From Hetaerina americana (Eukaryota > Arthropoda > Insecta > Odonata > Calopterygidae), in contig JAKTNV010000001.1 in assembly GCA_022747635.1 (NCBI GenBank), positions 27,941,990 through 28,005,989 of the forward strand: a DNA stretch of 64,000 nt, in the 5' to 3' direction. The translations under genes were made by a program, and so were the position numbers. How positions within the stretch are numbered: the first letter of the stretch is position 1; each line of letters begins with the position of its first letter. The notes under the pieces are model-generated. The model was not told where the DNA came from, searched no databases, and was given only the letters and a program-made list of their open reading frames with translations. Positions 56,251 through 64,000 of the stretch are shown here, one piece after another.

Positions 56251-59200
56251 AGTGATTCAGTATTATCCCTTGTTCACCATCAACTTCAGTTGTAATTTTT
56301 AAATTGAAATATTTTCCTAAGAACTTCTATTGCACGAATAAATATTTGAATCTAAAAGGTTAAGTACACCATCTGTTGCTTCCCAAATCGTATTTTGATC
56401 AGTGGTATAATCAGCTACTGCACTACTTATAATAATACTATTAAAATATATTAAAATCTGTTTGAATGTACTCCTTTAAAAATCCCAAAACCATCTTATT
56501 ACCTTTGAGACGTATGTACAAAGTCTTTAACTTTTAAGCGAATTGATTATACGTAGGTATTCTATTCAGTGAATAAAATCTTGTGAAACAAAATTGTATG
56601 CCATTTTTGGTCTCATTGGTTTTCTATTACATTATTTAATGGATATTCATCCATTAGTGAACTAAAACTTGAATTGCTTGGTGAACTATTTCGGACGAAC
56701 TAATTAAACCTGGAGCTCACCCGAGACGAATTAAAACGGAATGACATTTCGCTAATTATTCACATGGAACTGAATCTGATGTCATATGGTGGAAAATATA
56801 AACACAGAAACAGTTCCTCAAATGCCCACCCGCCGTTGTTCACGGCGAACTAAAAGTGTAGTCTAATATTGTCGAACTGTGAAGAAGTTCAGTTCACAGG
56901 GTGGTCTTCAATCACTACGGCACGGAATAATTCACTTTTTCACCAAATTTTTCTGAGTTTTTTTTAGCATTTTACCTATCTCTAGTAAGTAATTGCTGGC
57001 ATTATCCAGATTATGAGATTCCTCTCTCGAGTTTGTTTTATTCGCGCTCACCACCGCTCTTCTCTGTATTTTCCTTTTTTTTGGAGGATCGTCCCTCATT
57101 TCGCGTGGAGAACGCAGCAGACGCTCTAAGGCCGTTCATAATCCTCCAATAAACCAATGCTCGTATATTATGCTGACAACCTCTTCGCCTCATGTTTAAA
57201 AAATAAAACTTTGAGCTGCAAAAAGGCTTTATTAGCCTACCTTAAGGATCATATAAATTATGCTCAGTTCGGAATGGCTTTTGTCATCACGATTGAAGTC
57301 AGTTGAGTTTTTTTTTAAAAGCGAAAACTGGGATGGGTAAGTAATTTTCGAGAAAGCAAGATGACTGTAGAATCCCACTTGCCCAAGAAATGTACTCAAA
57401 GCACCCTCGTTTAAGAAATTAAAGCCTACTCTTGGTGAATTAAGTTGCTTAGCTATCCAAGTTAGAGAAATAAATTAAGCTACTAGACAAGTAATGGTCA
57501 CGAAAGAATTAGTCGTAAATAAATTCCACAGACGTGCTATGATTTAACAATTTTCGAAGAATCGACGAGGAAAGATTGTCAAGAAGGCAAATAGAATTAT
57601 CAAAACCAGGAAGAAGGAAACGCAGATGACCTTGGAAAACATGGAGGGCATAAATAGCTTTAATGCTGAGGGATCAAGGCTTGAAAGAGGAGGACAGCAA
57701 TGACCGTGAAGACTGGATAATGAGAATAAAAGGTAGCCATTAAAAAGTGGAAACGACCCTAAAAAATTCCTAGGCAACTACTACATAGTGTTAGTGCTCC
57801 GTGGTCAGTAGTGGACTAAGCAAAAAGATTTCCATGATTCCTGTGGAAGAACATCCGCTGACTACGTAATTATATGGAATGCAATGCAATTAATATATTC
57901 AAAAACAAACAACTGAGTCACCATATCATGTACCGATAACAGTGCATGATACAAAATTCGAATCAGTTATTGACAATTGTAGAATTATATAAATATTCGG
58001 ATACGATTCGCGTGTGTGACGTGTCCGGTCACGGGGCCACATATTGCTGTGAGATTTAAGAAATCACTTTAGCATCACAGGACTAGCATAACATTGACTG
58101 GGTAAATATCTCCTCCCCTGTCGGTATTTGCCCTTTTATTATATGTGGAACTGATAGCATAGAATTCACCTAAGAGAATAAATGTGGGCTGGTATGACGT
58201 CTAAGTCATTGAATGCTTTGACTGAGTGAGCTCAATGTTTGTACATCGATCAAAATTTAATAAAGTGAGTTAAAAGGGTAAGTAAAACTGAATAAAACGC
58301 CCGTCAGAAATTAAATGGTATCTTCATCCACAGTATTTAATGAAAGTTCCGTGACATTTGCATGTATATCCGGTGGTAAGCGTCGGCGTGTTGATACCAA
58401 GTCACCGTTATATTCACGCATAAAATAGACTAATGTTTTACAACTTTTGTTACGTTCCGTGATGTAATGTAAGTATTCGGAGAAAAATATCGGGACGTGG
58501 TACGTTTTGTTCTATCTGATATCGTATGCCTCACTGCGGGATAAAACCTTAAAAGAGCATTTCCTCTTAATTAAGTTATTAAAATCGGAGGTAAAATGCC
58601 AGCTTTCCTCTTACCGAATTAATATCATGTAAGAAGGAATTTCCACGTAATCCTACCCTGAAGCGTTCCCAAAAGGCTTGGGGATATAATCTCCAAAATA
58701 TTTGATCAATGTTAGCAGCATGAAACGTAAGGCGAGAGAGACGGAGAAATCTCTGACGGGGACCCATTTACAAATCTCTTTCTTTCGCTTGTGTACGCCC
58801 GAAGGAACAGAAATACGATTTTTATCGACACTTCTTTTCGCGCAATTGAAAACTACGCAGCGGAAAATTCGATCACGTTAGCTCCGGGCTTGAGTTCGTT
58901 ACCCAGCCTAACTTCCTTTTTTACGTAAACCTTTGAGTAACTGGAAAAGGAGAAAATTCTGCTTAAAAGTTTTAGTTTGTCATGTATATTTTGCCCACGT
59001 GTTTACCGTTTGAGTAAAATTTATGAATAATGGGCCTGGTGATCATAATTTATCTCAAGATGCTTTCTTGAGGTTCAAGGGGGAAAGTTTTGTTGGATAT
59101 TCCCTGTGTGCTGAGTGATAACTTTAATCCCTGAGGAACAAGCTGAAGTAAAGGGTAAACAATGAAGTGGGAGTAGGGATTAATTAGTAAAAGTAAAGTA

Positions 59201-62119
59201 CAAAGAAGCCGTTTACTTTTTGACGGTTATGTTATACCGACGATGTATTTTGAAGAGGTAGGAAAGCCCTTTTGGGGTAAATTTCGATGGTGGTTGGGTA
59301 TTGTAATGAAAAACGATCTTAGAGGTTGTTCATTATTATAACAGAAAGGATAGATGTTGCTAGTGAGGAATTGAAAGGCCAATATGTCGCTCAATTTGTG
59401 GATAGTGGTTAAATAAAATGAATCGGAATTTTTTCTAAGGGACAAGTATACATTACCGTATGTATAGGAACAATGAAAATGACTACTGCAGTTATTTCTA
59501 TGTCCTTAGTCAATCACGAAGGAATCACTCGAATGTAAACTAATGCAAAATTAGTTAAGTACCAGAATAGGTAGGCACCTACTAACGCCAAACTGATTGT
59601 AGGATAATGCATTTACATTATTTTCTCAGCATGTATTGAAAATTCACACTTTCTTAAGTGTATGTTCACAGAAATCTGTTTACCAGACTAGAAAACGTAG
59701 TCATTTGTTTACTGATTCATTTTTTGACTTTGAATTCAATGCTTGCAATTCGATATTTTGTTTAATAAAAGCGAAGTAGTAGTGCGATTTTTTCGGTTGA
59801 AAATGTTTGCCATCTTAGAAAAACCTGAAATAGCCGAAATTATTTAAATTATAAGAGCCACCCCATCATAAAATCCGAGTGCGCTTTAATATATTGTTGT
59901 AATTCCTTAAATTCATTCTCTTAATATTTATCACAATATTATGTTATTTTTAAAAAAAACAAACTTTTGATTCATACTATCGAATTTAGTTCTTAATTTG
60001 TGTTTTAAGTGATATAGTCGCCCAAGTAACTCGAATTAAACTATATTATTCATTTATTTTAAGTTCCAATGTCCTTATGTCTTGATTATTAGAGGATGGA
60101 GTGTCCTTAATGAGGTAATTTTAACTCTCTAAAATGCAGATAATATCTGTTTAATAATGCATCCGATTATGTAAAAAAATCCAAAGCCCCCAAGCACTGA
60201 GGATCAGCAATGTCATCCATGCTCACAGCGGAATTCGAGCCCGAGGTGCCAGAATATTCTAGTTACGTCAACATTAGAGACCGCCCTGACATGGGGCCAT
60301 TTCTTGGTTCAATCAAGTGCCCCCGTAAAGTGGCAGTCAAAAACAGGAGAAGGAGTGGCAAACCGGGGACAACCAGCCTAAGAGGCGGACGAACCCCCAC
60401 TGAAACTGGCGCTAAACTCAGCGCGCGAATTCCTCCATCGCGTTCCAATCGTACGTCGAATTCCCACGACCACATTGCTTGCGGCGCTGTCGTCGAACAG
60501 TGCGTTATTCCTTTGCTCCTCCACCCTCCTACCCACCGACACACACGTCCCCCATCTTCCTATCCCGAAAAGATCGTCGACGACAACTTCTCTCTCGCTC
60601 TACGCTTTCTCGCTTTCTCTCCCATCCTCTCCACCACACACTATCCCTTCCGCGTCAGTCCCTAAGCCCTACCCCTAGATCCCTTCAACCACAAACGTCG
60701 ATTCTATTGCTCCATCTTGCACGGCGTTGCCTTCCTTTTTGATTCCATAACATTTCGCTGAGTCTCATAGCACATCTTGTCTCATTGCGTTCGTCTCTAA
60801 GGCGTGTAGATTGTACCAGCTTGATGTGTACTTTTTTCCTTTTGCCATTGAATAATGTTTTATCTCATACAATTTTTTCTGTGTACATGAGTTACATTTG
60901 TTTAATTTATTATTAATCATTGATTTGGAAATTTTCTCATAGATTCTAGTTAGAAAATTTCGGGGTTTTGGTTATTTCCAAAATTTTAACCGAACGTCAA
61001 ATATACAGCTTCTGCTGTCAGAGTTGTGTTTCAATTGTTTTCCGTTTTATTTATTTCTGAAAATGGTGCCAAATTTATTTTGGGGTTAAACGGTATATTG
61101 CTTACGAGAAACGTATGCTGTAGAATATATGCCGTATAATAATCCTGGTATATTTTAGAAACTGTTTCGTATCTTCAAATGTTTTGTAAGGGATTACAAC
61201 TAGTGTTACTTATCATTTAATGGAGAGGCTTAGGACGCTTAAGCCAACAACTCTGCAGTTATTTTTGGATACTGATGCAAAGTCTTTTCCATTAATTTTT
61301 TCGGAGAAGCTTTAACTACTCTATTCTATCCCTTGATAATGTTCCCAACTAAAAATATATGTTTTATCATCTTTCTCTCACCATGTTGATGTTTGGGCAC
61401 ACAGGATCACAATCATATATTTATCTGTATATCACTATCATTTTTATTTAAATCAACAGCCCTTCTGCTCTCAGAAATACTGTAGGTAGCATGCATGGTG
61501 ATAATCGAAGAATGTTTATTTTTTTCCACACTAAAACAGAGCTAAATTCAAGAGTGATTATTATTATCATTTTTGCAACTAAGCACTATTCTATTCATAA
61601 TTAAACCTTCGAGGAAAAATTCACTTCAAGTTCAAATATAATGTAATTGATATTTATTTAATTCAGGAACTGATCTATTTAAATTATTGTGCTATTATTG
61701 TCAATTTTCCATTGTTACATTTTTATATTCCACTACAATAACATTAATAATCTCTCTACTCAATAGACCTCTCTCTAAAACTTCTGATCTCTCTAAACTT
61801 CTCAAGTTTTCCATCCTATTCCCTTTAATGGCGCTGTTTACCCGTTGAGAGTCTTCCTTACGCGTTTATTCCTTCTATTTTTTCTTCCCATATTGTTTTA
61901 TCTTATAGATGGAACTGTTTTATGGATATAATAGCACATATAATTTTATTATGTGGCACCCTTTTGCTAATATTAAGCATCCCTCTTTCTTTAATTTCAT
62001 CGATTGTGAAAATGTTTGGTCTAAATTGTTAATGCTAAACAAACTTTATGCATAAAGAATGCTTACTCGCGCAAGGATGTGTACATTTCTAACCTAATCA
62101 CAGTAATTAACGAAAGATC
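56251..62119. other. Long unannotated stretch
   Basis: AT-rich with no gene recognised. 57560-57770 is purine-rich with weak LINE-like fragments that I do not call. 60205-60740 is GC-richer, its second half CT-skewed, with a 151-codon plus-strand frame that lacks any known domain. Confidence 0.5.
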
Positions 62120-62400
62120 TGTCGAAAAGGTGAGGGTGGAACTCTCCTATTACTATACCCAACGTTTCGTGAAATTCGCTCATCAGGTTAGGGATGCAGT
62201 TCCTTTCCCTGTTTCGCCTGTTGTTTCACAAATATATATATATATGGCGCCCCAAAAATCTCAGAGCTTGGTTAAACCCAGAGGTGCTCAAAGGTCGCAC
62301 CAAAAATCGAACCCAGACCTTCCTGTAGATAGCCCAACGCGCTACTCACTGAATTTACTACGCTCTAAATTTAAAATGCATACCGACCACGGTATTCCGA
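62120..62400 (-). repeat. tRNA-derived SINE, family 2, copy 2
   Basis: Minus-strand head: A-box-like GAGTAGCGCGTTGGG (complement of 62333-62347) and B-box-like GGTTCGATTTT (complement of 62303-62313). The body runs left past a short TA repeat (62231-62245) into GGCGAAACAGGGAAAGGAAC and GAATTTCACGAAACGTTGGG, which align with the copy at 35020-35235. Confidence 0.72.
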
Positions 62401-64000
62401 GTAACGCTCGCCCACTAACCCAAAGGTTACTGGTTCACATCAGAACTCTGTCTCTGTTGTGCTGCTACTCATTATTTTTTCAATGTTGGGTTACCGTACG
62501 ACCACAGACGCTTGAATACCTTTTAATCCAATGAGACTAATAATTGACTTGACACTCTTCTCTGTCATCATTCTCTTACGTGTTCATCCCCCTTACCGCT
62601 CCGAGTATCCATTCATCTCCTTCCTCTCCCCACTTTCTCGTAAAAACCCTATACGCTTTCCCTTCCTAAGTCCTCACTTTCACCGTTAGCCCAATCTCTC
62701 TCATCTCCTTTCCCGAATCTTCCGCCTCCCCTCATTCTCGTGCTCTCTCTCTCTCTTCCTCCTACATTGCACCGTTTTCAAATTTGCGCGTGGGGAGGCC
62801 GACGACTTTGCGTCTCCGGCGAGTGGTAATTGGCCTTGGAATCCCGCTCGCACGACCACGCCCCATGCGGATGCCTCCTCCCCGTAAACCATTCCTCTAT
62901 CCCTGCGACCCTTTCGAGGCTTCTCCCTTTTCCTCACCGTCTCCCTCCACTCCCCGCGAAGCGACACCCTTGGTTCCAATCGAGACGGGCTCTCCGGTAG
63001 GAGGAGACCATGGGTGAGCGGGGCTCGGAGACGGCGGCGTGGGCGTGTTGGAATCAGGAAGGGGATGAATAAATACGAGCACGCTGTGAAATACGTAGAG
63101 AAGGGGTAGTGAGCGGAGCGAGAAATCTCGAGTGAGATGGAGAGAGAGCGAGGGAAATGGATGAAAAGAGAGATATATCGGATGGTGGGCTAAAAATCGT
63201 TATTTGGGAGGCTTCTAAGAAGCGGGCAGTATTCGAAACGTATCTCCTTCCCAATGATTTAAAAAAAAACAGAAGATTGAAGATCATGCTGAATTTCCAT
63301 GAAGCTAAATAAATGGCATACATTTGAAATATTTAGAAAGAGTTCTTCCACGCCTGCTGCTATGACAATTACGATGTTCGGGTAAGCACGTTCACACAAT
63401 ACATTGCGTGCAAATTGTATTCCAGTTGTTTCTTTACTCCATTCTCATTAAGGGGAAGTGATATTCTATATTGACCGTTAAAAGGCATACCCACTTATCA
63501 TTCCCATAGTTTGTACTCATCAAGGCTATACTAGTGTTGTTACCAGTAGGAAGCGTGCCGTTAAATCCTTATCATCAATAGTTTGCGCGGTCACAACACA
63601 GGTTGAATGGAAAATTGACCAGTATATCTGTAAAACACGATACCAAATATACAGGATAATACCAGAAAATTATTAATATGACGGAAAGAGAAAGGGAAAA
63701 GATCACGTAGAGAAATTAAATGGGAAAAATGTTGGGCCAATAAGCTTAGATATAGAAAAGGAATGCTCCTCGAATGCTGATATCAGCCAGAAATACTAGG
63801 TTGTGTGATGAGAAAAGGCACACATTTTTCTCATGCTCATGTTTTCGATCAAAAGTCGATACACATCCCTTTTAGGAATACTAAGTTCATCAAAAACCAT
63901 ACTCGCACTGCGATCCCTCTCCAACAAAATCGTCCCTTTTTACAAGATGTTGTCACTTTTTGAGGTCTAAGGGCATCCTGAACGTTTTTCGTCTTCAATA
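62401..64000. other. Unannotated end with pyrimidine/purine island (62560-63170)
   Basis: 62560-62990 is CT-rich and 63060-63180 GA-rich, with several overlapping compositional frames of 60-92 codons. The last 800 bases are AT-rich. No gene seen. Confidence 0.5.

Noticed and set aside
57560..57770. Possible LINE tail in a purine-rich stretch
   Set aside because: Lys/Glu-rich fragments without any diagnostic motif.
60210..60665. 151-codon plus-strand open frame in a GC-richer patch
   Set aside because: No recognised domain; the minus strand is also open and the second half is CT-skewed. A chance frame is the simpler reading, though transcription data could overturn this.
1..64000. Host protein-coding gene or exon
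   Set aside because: No stretch gave a recognisable conserved host protein segment with plausible splice sites; short exons could still be hidden and would need RNA evidence.

Overview
This window looks like noncoding DNA from an arthropod, most likely an insect. It is AT-rich, has no operon-like gene packing, and I see no convincing host exon. It is dense in decayed eukaryotic transposons: Tc1/mariner-superfamily DNA transposons, LINE (non-LTR) retrotransposon fragments and tRNA-derived SINE-like repeats. The species cannot be named from the sequence alone. The window may be intergenic or lie inside a large intron.

Layout. 0-8 kb: a weak SINE-like stretch (370-536), a mariner 3' end (1188-1423), a tRNA-headed SINE (1735-1970) beside a dispersed repeat (2005-2062, second copy 6453-6510), a CR1/Jockey-like LINE 3' end (3168-4015, minus) and a chimera of two unrelated mariners (6590-7919, minus). 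8-18 kb: a near-perfect 87-bp palindrome (10540-10626), an internally deleted mariner (12218-13065, plus), a further internally deleted mariner (15499-16419, plus) and, next to it, a nearly full-length DD37D-type Tc1/mariner relic (about 16460-17690, minus). 18-31 kb: a mariner 5' end (20235-20688), mariner relics at 26452-27354 and 28730-29290 (sister copy of the 12.2 kb element), a LINE copy (27475-28425) and a compact 753-bp mariner derivative with perfect 33-bp inverted repeats (30051-30807). 31-64 kb: the best-preserved LINE copy, with an intact reverse-transcriptase palm (32755-34535), further LINE pieces (46370-46950, 55775-56250), a second SINE family (35020-35235 and 62120-62400), three (TA)n tracts at 42.5-43.1 kb, minisatellites and long unremarkable AT-rich sequence.

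A recurring background feature is a set of polypurine/polypyrimidine islands of 200-600 bp (for example 5060-5560, 10850-11330, 13830-14290, 22940-23470, 24360-24880, 43240-43740, 62560-63170). These give most of the long open reading frames, which are low-complexity Ser/Pro/Leu/Phe or Arg/Glu/Lys translations and not believable genes.

Nothing here works as a gene system. Every transposase or reverse transcriptase I can identify is broken by stops, frameshifts, truncation or deletion. The most informative structures are the internally deleted mariners, whose junctions (one with a 7-bp microhomology) show how non-autonomous copies arose, the two-family mariner chimera, and several strong hairpins.
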